From HKST-UBA178 sp965223815 (GTDB lineage: Bacteria; Pseudomonadota; Gammaproteobacteria; Chromatiales; Chromatiaceae), in contig OZ245019.1 of assembly GCA_965223815.1 (NCBI GenBank), positions 1,860,001-1,924,000 on the forward strand: a stretch of DNA of 64,000 nt. Reading direction: 5' to 3'. Positions 8,226 through 16,505 of the stretch are shown in pieces. The position numbers and the translations under genes were made by a program. Under the pieces are notes generated by a model. That model was not told where the DNA came from. It saw nothing but the letters and a program-made list of their open reading frames with translations, and searched no databases. The stretch's first letter is position 1, and each line of letters opens with the position of its first letter.

Positions 8226-9565
8226 AGTCTCTAGAAGGCCGGCTACAGCTGGGTTTGGTAGTGACCCTGGTGGTATTGATGAGTCTGATCTGGATTATCG
8301 GCAGTCATGCGTTGCGTACGATGACGGAGGGTTTTATCGCATCGAGGCTGCAGCACGATGCCGAGGGACTTCTGGCGGCGATGATTATCGATCGAGGGGG
8401 AATAAGGTTTCGCTGGCGGCGTATTGACCAAGTCTATTCCCAGCCCTTATCCGGCCACTATTATATTATCCAGTTTGATGACGGTCACACTGAGCGTTCG
8501 CGTTCGCTTTGGGATCAATCCCTGCAGATACCTCAACTGGCGCCTGGAGAAACACGGCGCGAATTGGTGCAAGGGCCATCGGATCAGCAATTACTGCTCT
8601 TGCTCAATGGGTACCGGAAGAGCGGCCGAGACATCACCCTTGGGATAGCGGAGGACATGACCCCCATCTATAAAGAGCGCAATAAATTTACGCGCTGGTT
8701 TGCAGTGTTGGCGGTGGCTGGGCTGCTGGTGTTGTTGCTCGTGCAGAGTTTCGTGGTGCGAAGGTCGTTTAGGCGTTTGGAGAAAGTAAGTGAGGATATG
8801 CATCAACTCGGGCAGGGCCAGGTCGTCAAACTTTCGGAGGATGTTCCAACCGAGGTACGCCCTCTGGTAAGTGAGTTTAACCATTTGCTGCGTCTGCTCT
8901 CCCAGCGCCTGGAGCGCTCCCGCAATGCCCTGGGCAACCTGGCCCATGCACTCAAGGGGCCGTTGAGTCTTCTTATCCAGTATTTCGATGCCACTGGTTC
9001 GGATTCTGCGGATCCAGCACGACAGCAGGCATCTCTACAGGTTGAACGGATTCGGCAACTCATGGAACGGGAACTCAAGCGCGCGAGATTAGCGGGAAAG
9101 GATCTCTCCAGCCGTCGCTTTGACCCAGCCCAAGAGCTGCCGAATCTGATCGCCGTGCTCCAGCGGGTACACATCGGAAAATCGATTTCTATTCAACATC
9201 AGGTCGATAGTGATGTGAAATCCTTTGGGGATCGAGAGGACATGCTCGAGCTGTTGGGTAATCTCCTGGACAACGCTTGCAAATGGGCTGCATTCAGGGT
9301 GGTCTGCCGCATTGAGGGGGGCGAGCAAACCGGCATATATATTGAAGACGATGGCAAAGGACTGAAAGATAGAGATATTCAGCACCTTACCGAACGTGGT
9401 ACACGGTTGGATGAGAGTAAGGAAGGGCACGGGTTAGGATTGGCGATCGTAGGTGACATAGTAAAGCTCTACGGCGGCTCCATTACCTTCAAGCGATCTG
9501 AAGACCTGGGTGGTTTGAGTGTGACTATTTTCCTGCCGCGACCATTGGGTACCGCCCGCTCCTAA
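8222..9565 (+). CDS. Sensor histidine kinase, PhoQ/QseC-like
   Basis: A 447-residue two-component sensor. A first membrane helix (about 9-29) and a second (about 155-178) flank a periplasmic sensing region of about 125 residues that is acidic in places. A HAMP linker follows (RRSFRRLEKVSEDMHQLGQGQ). The H-box NLAHALKGPLSLL places the phosphorylated His at about residue 242. The catalytic domain shows the N-box LLGNLLDNACKWA, the G1 box IEDDGKGL and the G2 region EGHGLGLAIV. The ATG at 8222 overlaps the regulator stop, and an upstream GTG in the same frame lies inside the regulator gene. The signal sensed is unknown. Confidence 0.92.
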   Translation: MKSLEGRLQLGLVVTLVVLMSLIWIIGSHALRTMTEGFIASRLQHDAEGLLAAMIIDRGGIRFRWRRIDQVYSQPLSGHYYIIQFDDGHTERSRSLWDQSLQIPQLAPGETRRELVQGPSDQQLLLLLNGYRKSGRDITLGIAEDMTPIYKERNKFTRWFAVLAVAGLLVLLLVQSFVVRRSFRRLEKVSEDMHQLGQGQVVKLSEDVPTEVRPLVSEFNHLLRLLSQRLERSRNALGNLAHALKGPLSLLIQYFDATGSDSADPARQQASLQVERIRQLMERELKRARLAGKDLSSRRFDPAQELPNLIAVLQRVHIGKSISIQHQVDSDVKSFGDREDMLELLGNLLDNACKWAAFRVVCRIEGGEQTGIYIEDDGKGLKDRDIQHLTERGTRLDESKEGHGLGLAIVGDIVKLYGGSITFKRSEDLGGLSVTIFLPRPLGTARS

Positions 9566-9587
9566 TCCACGCCTGTATTCTTGTAAT

Positions 9588-9604
9588 TTTCAGCGTGGTT
9601 TCAG
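9588..9604. promoter_or_regulatory. Second TTTCAG-N5-TTTCAG direct repeat
   Basis: TTTCAG at 9588-9593 and at 9599-9604 repeats the exact motif and 11-bp period of the site at 7164-7180. The spacers also share TGG before the second half. It lies just after the two-component operon. Two copies flanking one regulator gene make chance less likely. The gene controlled here is not clear, since the next gene starts 500 bp away. Confidence 0.4.
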
Positions 9605-10006
9605 TTTTTCTATTAGTATCCCCGATAGAGGAAAGCACATCGGAAGGTTGATCGGGCAGATATGTGTCCTGTTTCAGCGTGAACTGGAGTTTTCCGGTTC
9701 GCATTTAAGTGTAGGTACTACATCTAAAACGCGTTCGGACTTCGATTCCCTCTCTATTCCCTAGCCACCCTGCGCCAACAACAACACCATACTTCTGCTT
9801 CGAGGGGTATTCCTCCACTACTGAGCAATTGGCTGGAGACACCTACGGTTGAGATCATTGCTTCCCCTCTGGACCAAGACACAACGGTTAGGCAATATCG
9901 CCTCGTGGCTTCCGGGGGCTAAATCCACTCGCTTTGCCAGCCATGCGACCCAGCGTCGGTTGGTAGGGATTGCCCAATCATACTTTTTAAAAGGAACGGG
10001 AACTTT

Positions 10007-10036
10007 TTGCAAAGAGTGGAGTCTCCGTGTTAGATA
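10007..10036 (+). promoter_or_regulatory. Possible MerR-type promoter upstream of a metal-handling operon
   Basis: TTGCAA (10007-10012) and TAGATA (10031-10036) are separated by 18 bp, longer than the usual 17. The short dyad GGAGTCTCC (10018-10026) sits at the centre of the spacer. That is the geometry of promoters activated by MerR-family metal sensors. The dyad is short and no MerR gene lies in the window, so this is a suggestion only. Confidence 0.25.
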
Positions 10037-10105
10037 TGCCTGCTATAAAAATGTGTCAGAAGGTAGAGGTGCAAGGCAGTTGTTTGCTATAGCATTCGAG
10101 GCTGT

Positions 10106-10489
10106 ATGAAGAACGTCGACGCACACAATCGGCTGATTTACCTTATTGTCGTCGCGATTTTGCTTTCACCTGTGCACCTTGGTTACTACCCCTCCGCCCA
10201 TGCGGGCGCGCTTTCCCCAGAATCAATGGCTCACGATGAAGGGGCCGGCCATTGTGATCACGCAGATCAGGAGCGATCTTTCCAAAAATGCCCATCACAC
10301 ATGGGTATGGGTGGTACAACGATTGCCGATGACTGCTGTGGCGAAAATTGCTTTGGCTCACAGATATCCGTTCCGGTTACCTACGCCTTTCATCCTATAA
10401 CTCATACCTATTTCCAGTTTGCCCATAGTGTACGGCCGCCGGAGCCGCTGGTCACAGCGGAGTTCCGGCCTCCGATCCTTTTCTTCTGA
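10106..10489 (+). CDS. Exported His/Cys-rich small protein, probable metal binding
   Basis: A 127-residue protein with an N-terminal hydrophobic signal (residues 10-33, LIYLIVVAILLSPVHLGYY). The mature region is rich in His, Cys and Met: AHDEGAGHCDHADQERSF, KCPSHMGMGG, then DDCCGENCFG. This pattern resembles small exported proteins of copper-resistance loci (DUF2946/CopL-like), but no specific family can be claimed. GAGG lies just before the ATG. The next genes encode a tiny lipoprotein and a DUF411 protein, which supports a periplasmic copper or heavy-metal role. The C-terminus is a short hydrophobic PPILFF. Confidence 0.65.
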   Translation: MKNVDAHNRLIYLIVVAILLSPVHLGYYPSAHAGALSPESMAHDEGAGHCDHADQERSFQKCPSHMGMGGTTIADDCCGENCFGSQISVPVTYAFHPITHTYFQFAHSVRPPEPLVTAEFRPPILFF

Positions 10490-10574
10490 ATATCTAAACC
10501 ATACGCGGCTTCTACAGGGCCTCCGGTTGGTCGTTTGCGGTCTGTCTGGGACCGCTGTTCGGGAGCAATCATTT

Positions 10575-10709
10575 GTGAATATAAAGCATTTAGTCATGGG
10601 GCTGATCCCCTTAACAATCGCCGGGTGCACTGTCGAGCAGTCCGCGCACACAGCCGAGACAATCCCCTCCGCTGTGAACCAATTAATGGATTTTAGGAGA
10701 ACAGAATGA
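10575..10709 (+). CDS. Very small predicted lipoprotein (44 aa)
   Basis: A GTG at 10575 opens a 44-residue frame. It begins MNIKHLVMGLIPLTIAGC, a short signal peptide ending in a good lipobox (I-A-G-C) that predicts lipid attachment to Cys18. The mature peptide would be only about 27 residues. Its stop overlaps the ATG of the DUF411 gene by three bases, and the DUF411 gene's ribosome-binding site AGGAGA lies inside it, so it is probably translationally coupled. No function is known. Small lipoproteins occur in metal-resistance operons, but this one has no clear metal ligands beyond the lipidated Cys. Confidence 0.5.
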   Translation: MNIKHLVMGLIPLTIAGCTVEQSAHTAETIPSAVNQLMDFRRTE

Positions 10710-11230
10710 ACAAGTCGAAAGGCAACAACCGGCAAGGCCACCGGGCGCAGGGGTCCACAGATCGTCTTGGACTCAGGAAACCCCACAAAGCGATTCTGGT
10801 GCTATCACTTTTTTTGCTTCTGGTGGTTCTCGCCTGGGTGCCTATGGAGAACCTGGCTGAGGCCCCAGAGGTGACCGTCTACAAATCCGCAACCTGTGGC
10901 TGTTGCGATAAATGGGTCGATCACATGCGGGATGCGGGATTCAAGGTGGTAACCCACGATCGCAATGACATGAACCAGGTTAAGCAGAAGCATGGCGTCC
11001 CCTACAAGCTGAGATCCTGCCATACGGCAGTGGTGGGCGACTATGTGCTTGAGGGACACATACCCGCTGACGATGTACACCGATTGTTGCAGGAAGGTCC
11101 TCCGGTCGATGGTCTTGCTGTACCGGGCATGCCTATGGGTTCCCCCGGCATGGAGGGAAAGTACAAGGACCCGTATGACGTTGTCACTTTCACCAAGAAT
11201 GAAACGAGTGATGTTTTCGCACGGCACTGA
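10706..11230 (+). CDS. DUF411 metal-binding protein, membrane anchored
   Basis: A 174-residue protein. One membrane helix (about residues 29-46) precedes a DUF411 domain (about 55-140) with the hallmark YKSATCGCCDKWVDHMRDAGF, a thioredoxin-like start with a CxCC cluster. It continues to LRSCHTAVVGDYVLEGHIPADDVHRLL, which carries a further conserved Cys-His pair. DUF411 proteins occur in copper and silver resistance loci and are thought to bind Cu(I) in the periplasm. A Met/Pro-rich segment (VPGMPMGSPGME) near the C-terminus also suits copper. AGGAGA lies seven bases before the ATG. Confidence 0.85.
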   Translation: MNKSKGNNRQGHRAQGSTDRLGLRKPHKAILVLSLFLLLVVLAWVPMENLAEAPEVTVYKSATCGCCDKWVDHMRDAGFKVVTHDRNDMNQVKQKHGVPYKLRSCHTAVVGDYVLEGHIPADDVHRLLQEGPPVDGLAVPGMPMGSPGMEGKYKDPYDVVTFTKNETSDVFARH

Positions 11231-11601
11231 CTGGCTGGCGCTGCATTTCCCGCGCCCCGGCTATCAGGGGGTTGTGCCGGAGGGTGTTCAACCTTACCGC
11301 CAATAATGCGCTGTATGCCACGGGCTACGAAGGGGTGGCACGAACCAGGGACCGCCGCTGATTTCGGAAAAAATCACAATAGAAGTTAGGTAAAGCGGTG
11401 TTAGCCCACTCAAGCACCGCAGGCGGCAGCGGGCGTTGAGAGCGTCAATGTAAACCTAGATCCCGGCAATGCCAGAGTGACAGAACGGGCTAATTTGGCA
11501 GCATCGATGGGGCGGTGGTGGTGGCAGGTTGTCAGATTGCGGAGCATTGAACGCCAAGTAAGCCAGCGGTCATCGGGTAGTGATCTCCTTGCCGCCCATC
11601 A
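11231..11601. other. Intergenic stretch, nothing recognised
   Basis: This lies between the DUF411 gene and the convergent end of the DmeF-type exporter gene. No open frame with family features, RNA gene or clear terminator was found. Confidence 0.4.
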
Positions 11602-12513
11602 CTACCTGCATTGATGAACTTCGACGACTGAGTGCACGATACCCAGGTCGTTTGGGATAAGATTTTTATAATGATCTGGTGGCTTGGGTGAATCACTTAC
11701 GATAGAGAAAGTGGCGGAATAGATGTTCGGCCCTATAGACCAGATATGGAGATCGGCAATCCGATTGTCATCGGCAGCCTCAATGGCTGCGCGAGCTTTT
11801 TCTTGCATGGCAGCAGGCGCCTGGTGATCCAACAGTATTCCGCTGGTGTCGCGGATTAATCCCACCGACCAGCGCGCGACGAGTATTGCACCCACAATAC
11901 CCATCGCCGGGTCCATCCAGCTCAGTCCCAGATATTTCCCCGCAAGCAAGGCAAAGATAGCCAATAATGAAGTAAGCGCGTCTGCCAGAACATGAAGATA
12001 GGCTGCACGGAGATTATGATCTGTATGCGAATGTCCATGATGGTGATCATGATCGTGATGGCCGCCTAACATGATCATACTGGCACAATTTACTATCAAT
12101 CCCAGTATTGCAACGGCAATGGCTTGATTGAAAGCAATTTCAACTGGGTTTAAGAAGCGTGCAAAGCTTTCCCACGCCATCAGGAGTGCGAACAAGGCCA
12201 GCAGGACAGCGCTGGTGTAGCCAGCGAATGCATTAACCTTTCCCGTTCCGAAACTGAAGCGGGAATCCGTTGCGCGTCGACGGGTATAGATATAGGCAAT
12301 GGTGGTAATACCGAGTGCGGCGGTGTGTGATCCCATATGCAATCCGTCCGCGAGCAATGCCATGGAGCCGTATGCAAGGCCGGTTGTGATTTCGATTATC
12401 ATCATCGTCGCAGTGATCGATATCACCAAAAGGGTTCGGCGTTCCCCGGGTCTGATCTGATCCTGTCCAAAAACATGATCGTGCTGCCATTGATGAGTTG
12501 TTTCAGTATGCAT
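11602..12513 (-). CDS. dmeF: DmeF-type cation diffusion facilitator (Co/Ni/Zn/Cd efflux)
   Basis: A 303-residue inner-membrane exporter of the CDF family, DmeF subgroup. It starts with the HDHVFGQDQIRPGERRT segment typical of DmeF, followed by six helices. The helix-2 metal motif is LLADGLHMGSHTAA and the helix-5 motif LHVLADALTSLLA, and between helices 4 and 5 there is a His/Asp-rich loop (GGHHDHDHHHGHSHTDHN). DmeF proteins export Co and Ni in particular. ATG 12513 was chosen because homologues begin with this His-rich segment; an in-frame ATG at 12588 would add 25 atypical residues. No RcnR/DmeR repressor gene is adjacent. It forms a loose metal-resistance group with 10106-11230. Confidence 0.88.
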   Translation of the reverse strand: MHTETTHQWQHDHVFGQDQIRPGERRTLLVISITATMMIIEITTGLAYGSMALLADGLHMGSHTAALGITTIAYIYTRRRATDSRFSFGTGKVNAFAGYTSAVLLALFALLMAWESFARFLNPVEIAFNQAIAVAILGLIVNCASMIMLGGHHDHDHHHGHSHTDHNLRAAYLHVLADALTSLLAIFALLAGKYLGLSWMDPAMGIVGAILVARWSVGLIRDTSGILLDHQAPAAMQEKARAAIEAADDNRIADLHIWSIGPNIYSATFSIVSDSPKPPDHYKNLIPNDLGIVHSVVEVHQCR

Positions 12514-13183
12514 TTGGTTCGCGTCCAGCTGTTTGGGTATAGCATATCTGCAGTCAGATAAATGGTAGGTGCGTTTAAGAGTGTGCACCGGGAGGTTAAT
12601 TCAATATCTGCTGGGTTTGGGGTAAACTAACATCATACTATACCGGATCACTCTTCTCTGAAAGAATGGCTTGTTGATGACCAGAAAAGAATAGGAAAGC
12701 CCATCTGACTGATGATTCCAAGGGGTCGTACAAGCTTGGGTAAGGTCGTCAGGCCGACGCTCACGGAGCAGCTATGCAAGGATAAAGCGGTGCCAGGTTG
12801 GGACCGAAGTGGGGCAGGTATCCGGTCGCCGTCCTGAGATTACAGAAAATGCTTTTAGGCGTTTCTAGCCAGCAGTGAGGCGTCGATAATTCCTCCGCGG
12901 GCTGATGCAAGGCTTAGCACAATCTTAGACCCACCAGCATTCGAGACTGGTTGGGACACTGTGCTGCGGCGTATCAATAATGAGGGCGTTAGCTGTAGCA
13001 GGTTCAGTTGAAGAAGGCTCTCGCTACCTCTTCAACGATTTCGATCTATGCAACTTCGACTTCTTGGAGGTTTGTGGCAGCATTGAAAGATGTGGTAACC
13101 GCTGCAGGTCTATACTTGTACCAATAATCGGGAGATGGCCAACCATTTGCGGTCGATACCCCTGAAAAAGCATGGAGAGTCAG
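12514..13183. other. Intergenic region between dmeF and the YHS gene
   Basis: This must hold the dmeF promoter (minus strand). GTTT-GGGGT-AAAC at about 12616-12628 is a small symmetric element with a G-tract, the kind of sequence bound by CsoR/RcnR-type sensors, but it is too short to rely on. An open frame at 12980-13165 looks non-coding. Confidence 0.3.
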
Positions 13184-13630
13184 ATGAGAGTATTGCGAAT
13201 GTTGTCCCTGTGGCTGCTGTTGCTCTGCACACAGTCGCTGATTGCCGCGGAGCCACCTGTATTTTCAACCTTTTTTGGCGGTGCCATCAAAGGATATGAT
13301 CCGGTCGCCTACTTTACTGATGGACGACCTATCGTGGGTGAAGATAGCCACAAACTGGAATATATGGGCGCGGTATGGAAATTTGCATCTGCGGAAAACA
13401 GAGCCGCATTCGAGGCAGCGCCGGAGAAGTATGCTCCGCAATATGGCGGCTACTGCGCCTACGCGGTCTCCAGAGGTTATACTGCATCGATCGACCCCGA
13501 AGCCTGGACTATTGTCGAAGGTAAGCTCTATCTAAACTACAGTAAATCGGTACGTGAGAGTTGGAGCCAAGATATTCCAGGCAACATTAGGAAGGCTGAT
13601 GCTAACTGGCCGGCAGTGCTCGGCAGTTGA
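13184..13630 (+). CDS. Exported YHS-domain protein
   Basis: A 148-residue protein with a Sec signal peptide (MRVLRMLSLWLLLLCTQSLIAA) and a YHS domain (residues 30-100) containing IKGYDPVAYFTDGRPIVG, then W-K-F-A-S-A-E-N and YAPQYGGYCAYAV. YHS domains are short metal-associated modules seen in periplasmic proteins and metal ATPases; this exported single-domain form is widespread in proteobacteria and its function is not established. ATG 13184 is preceded by GGAGAG at six bases; the ATG at 13172 has no such site. It is monocistronic. Confidence 0.82.
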   Translation: MRVLRMLSLWLLLLCTQSLIAAEPPVFSTFFGGAIKGYDPVAYFTDGRPIVGEDSHKLEYMGAVWKFASAENRAAFEAAPEKYAPQYGGYCAYAVSRGYTASIDPEAWTIVEGKLYLNYSKSVRESWSQDIPGNIRKADANWPAVLGS

Positions 13631-14219
13631 GGCCTCTCTTATTACATAAGAGTTGAACGATTTGGAACGGCCCTTACTCCGCCTTCTCGAATTTCAACAA
13701 GTTTACACGGGCTTGCGCCCCGGAATGATCTCTAGTGCACAACAGTGCCTGCGGCTTGGCCCAGACTCTCTCTGGCTTTCTAATCATCGAAGTTAGCGAT
13801 GGGGCATATAATAAATATTAATGTGGGTGTTGCTGATTGATTTGTCACTGAAGCTGCTATTGGCCCACTATACCCAAGAGAGATACCCTTTTTTCATAGT
13901 GATCCCTTATAGGTCCGGCTCCAGATTGTGAACCAAGCAGGGCCGGACAGCTTGCCTACCGAGACTTTCTACGCCGACTGCATTCACGCAATTTGGTGAT
14001 GCGGGCTGTATCGACTTCGCCGACATGGGCGTCGGCGACCCCGAAGAGTTTCAACAAAGTTATTACTGAGTTCTGCATTGATTCAGATCACTCAATCTGA
14101 ATACAAAAGACCAAATGGTGGCTCTGGATATGATTTGCAGCACAGGGGTAACTGGACGGTACTATAATTTTAATTGAGAAGACTATGCAGGCCTTCCGTA
14201 TTGTTTGGGAGATATTGCA
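13631..14219. other. Intergenic stretch, nothing recognised
   Basis: Only short open frames occur. A segment ending near 14070 reads FTQFGDAGCIDFADMGVGDPEEF before a stop, which looks faintly coding, but no start, ribosome-binding site or family match supports it. Confidence 0.35.
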
Positions 14220-14729
14220 ATGGGAGAGAACGAGACAGTTGAATATGCTGCCGCTGTGGCTAAGTCCCTCGTCAAGAATTCACCGCTGAGCGCCGAGTTG
14301 TCGGACGCTCAAATTCAACGACTGGCTGAGGAGATAGGCGTTGCAGGATTAAAGGGAGGGGATTTCTTGCTGAAGGAGGGCGAGAGTGATGACACCCTTT
14401 ATGTATTGGTATCCGGCAGGCTCGAGGTAGTTAAAGCTGACCAGGGTGGCGGGTTTGTGACACTTCATGTGCTCGAGCCCGGTGACCTGGCGGGTGAGTT
14501 GGGGTTCATTGATGGTACGATGCATTCTGCGGGGTTACGGGCGATAAGCGATTGCGAGGTATTCACTATTCACAGGAAAGATTTTGAAAAGTTGCTCGAA
14601 GAAGACCCTGATCTGCTCTATCGGGTGATGCGTGCGATTGTGCGCAGGGTACATAAGATTCTGCGGCGAATGAATATACAGCATGCTCAGTTGACTGATT
14701 ACATTACGCATCAACATGGTAGATATTGA
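14220..14729 (+). CDS. Cyclic-nucleotide-binding-domain protein
   Basis: A 169-residue protein that is mostly one cNMP-binding domain (about residues 30-145). It contains LKEGESDDTLYVLVSGRLEVV, then the phosphate-binding-cassette region EPGDLAGELGFIDGTMHSAGLRA with GELG as in CRP-type proteins. There is no helix-turn-helix at the C-terminus, so it is not a CRP-like transcription factor. It may act through protein contacts; which nucleotide it binds, if any, is unknown. ATG 14220 is used; TTG at 14205 is an alternative. It is convergent with the DUF47 gene. Confidence 0.82.
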   Translation: MGENETVEYAAAVAKSLVKNSPLSAELSDAQIQRLAEEIGVAGLKGGDFLLKEGESDDTLYVLVSGRLEVVKADQGGGFVTLHVLEPGDLAGELGFIDGTMHSAGLRAISDCEVFTIHRKDFEKLLEEDPDLLYRVMRAIVRRVHKILRRMNIQHAQLTDYITHQHGRY

Positions 14730-14833
14730 TTGGTAGTAAATGGCTGAGGACTCAATCTGATCGGCTAGGGAACTCGCAGGGTAACCAGGAGGGGCAATTG
14801 ATCTTGGCAACCCGTGTCGCTCCGGCTCTTCTA

Positions 14834-15514
14834 TCACCGGGCGATCAGCAAGCGGGTGCGAATAGCGAGTTTTTCCGCATAATCAGCTAGATCGTCAATC
14901 CATTGAACCAGTTCATATAAGAACATCGTGGATACCGGGTCCATTGCGTTTCGGTTGGCGAGAATCGAATGTGTTATCTCTATTCCAAAGCTGTCTGCAT
15001 CGGTTTCTATCGTGACCGTTTCCTGGATTAGCTGTTGTATGCGTTTGACATCAGGTCCTCTAAATCTTGTTTCTGCCAACTCCACGAACGAGTTGACGAT
15101 TTTCTCAGCGATTTTGGTTGCAGCCACACAACGCTCGACTAATTGATGCGCCGGTTCGTGAATCTCCTCCGGCACATCTATGGGTAAGTCCAACATCAGG
15201 TTGATGATATCCTGGGTCCGGTCGGTGATCGCTTCCTGTAACTCCAAAACGTCCAGCAGATCGTCTCCCTTTATATCCAAAAACATTGCCTTGGGAAGAC
15301 GCAGCTGCAGTTCGACCAGGAGTTGATCTGCCTCCCCTTCCAATTTATCAATAATCTCGCGGATATCCTCTAACTTTTCTGTTTCAGCTCTAAGGAATGC
15401 CTCGATGGCTGTAGGCATAAGCGTTACGCACTCAGTCGCAAGCTGCATATGCTTTTTCATGGGTTTAAATGGCTTTTTATGAAAAATCTTGCCCAAATTA
15501 ACAGAAGTTGGCAT
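14834..15514 (-). CDS. DUF47 / TIGR00153-family PhoU-like protein
   Basis: A 226-residue all-helical protein of the DUF47 family, distantly related to PhoU. It contains EAFLRAETEKLEDIREIIDKLEGEADQLLVEL in the first half, and ETVTIETDADSFGIEITHSIL then LYELVQWIDDLADYAEKLA in the second; these E/D-x3-D motifs bind metal clusters in PhoU-like proteins. Members usually accompany a PiT phosphate transporter gene and modulate it. Here no pit gene is adjacent, which is unusual. The partner may be elsewhere in the genome. Confidence 0.87.
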   Translation of the reverse strand: MPTSVNLGKIFHKKPFKPMKKHMQLATECVTLMPTAIEAFLRAETEKLEDIREIIDKLEGEADQLLVELQLRLPKAMFLDIKGDDLLDVLELQEAITDRTQDIINLMLDLPIDVPEEIHEPAHQLVERCVAATKIAEKIVNSFVELAETRFRGPDVKRIQQLIQETVTIETDADSFGIEITHSILANRNAMDPVSTMFLYELVQWIDDLADYAEKLAIRTRLLIAR

Positions 15515-15897
15515 CTACTTATGCCTCCTAAGAAAACCCGAACCTTGGGGTCCGGCTATCCCCAATATCTTATTGTTGGCAACTTGAAAAAATATTACCA
15601 AAATTTTGCGTTTCTATATATTACGTTCCGATGAATTCTCGCTGTAACAAGGCTATTTTGGGAGGTTATGGAGGGCAGTTATCATCCCGTACGAATCGCC
15701 CGTACAGGAGGGCGTTTGGTCGCGAATGGATGAGAATTCACCTAGTGACTTAATTTCATAAATGTCTTGATATGACTCAAAACCCGCTTCTAGCTGTCTG
15801 CGATATACTGTTACAAGGAGTATCGAAGGGTGTTTTTTGCAGTATCCACCGAATGGGTATGAGAGTTTACTTTGGAACCAATGATTGGAAGAGATGA
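15515..15897. other. Intergenic region, promoters only
   Basis: This is the divergent gap between the DUF47 gene and the DUF3096 gene. CCCGTACGAATCGCCCGTACAGG near 15687 contains a repeated CCCGTAC, but its meaning is unknown. No gene recognised. Confidence 0.35.
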
Positions 15898-16038
15898 ATG
15901 AATAATTTGCCGCTAGAACCGATTGTGGCCCTTACGGCCGGTGTGCTGATTCTGACTAATCCCAAGATCCTGAATTATGTCATTGCCGGATACTTGATAG
16001 TGACCGGTGGCTCCGGACTGTTGAAGCGCATCCGCTAG
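15898..16038 (+). CDS. DUF3096-family small membrane protein (46 aa)
   Basis: A 46-residue protein starting MNNLPLEPIVALTAGVLILT, with two short hydrophobic segments (about 8-20 and 26-40). It includes NPKILNYVIAGYLIVTGGSG and ends in a basic KRIR. Length and pattern match the DUF3096 family of tiny inner-membrane proteins of unknown function. GGAAGAG lies about seven bases before the ATG. It appears to be transcribed alone. Confidence 0.8.
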   Translation: MNNLPLEPIVALTAGVLILTNPKILNYVIAGYLIVTGGSGLLKRIR

Positions 16039-16505
16039 GATTCCTGGCGAATCTGGATAGGGTCCGAAAGCCGTATCACAACGTAAGTAGGCACGGCAGA
16101 AGATGCTAAGAAGTAGGCGTAACTCTAAGGATCAGCCAGTCTCGATAGGCGGCCAGGGTGCGCGAATCTCTCTCTTCTTCGATAGAATTGGCATAGATTC
16201 TGGGGGGAGCGGCTGTGGGCACTCCCAGGGGTACCGCGTCCAGGGGATATGCTCTGGTTTCTCTGCCGACTAGGTTTGCATTCCGCAGCCGTTCAAGCAG
16301 TAGCTAACCCCCCTTTCTTGTTGGCAGGGCGATCACAATGCCTAGTCGAGTGTATAGTCCACGTCTCTTAATCGATTCTCTCTGCGCACATTTTTTTGGC
16401 GACACAGTGCTTGGAGTTTTGCAGCCAAGTTTTCAGTGAGCGATAAAGGCTGTCTGTCGCCCGGTGATTCCAGTAAACGGTTCCTTACTCTTGAGCCAGG
16501 TGAGC
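16039..16505. other. Intergenic stretch, nothing recognised
   Basis: This lies between the DUF3096 gene and the convergent end of the DUF2189 gene. No supported gene, RNA or repeat was seen. Confidence 0.4.

Larger units (their letters stand above)
9566..10105. other. Intergenic region with a hairpin, a TTTCAG repeat and a possible promoter
   Basis: Just after the kinase stop, CCACGC (9567-9572) and GCGTGG (9593-9598) could pair across a 20-base loop before a T-rich stretch, a weak candidate terminator. It overlaps the TTTCAG repeat listed separately. Nothing coding is recognised in 9610-10000; an open frame at 9849-10109 shows no family features. A promoter-like sequence occurs at 10007-10036. 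Confidence 0.4.

Noticed and set aside
12041..12066. Short tandem-like repeat of CATGAT units
   Set aside because: It encodes the His/Asp-rich loop of the DmeF exporter and is explained by the protein sequence.
12980..13165. 61-codon open frame before the YHS gene
   Set aside because: No ribosome-binding site, unusual composition and no family similarity.
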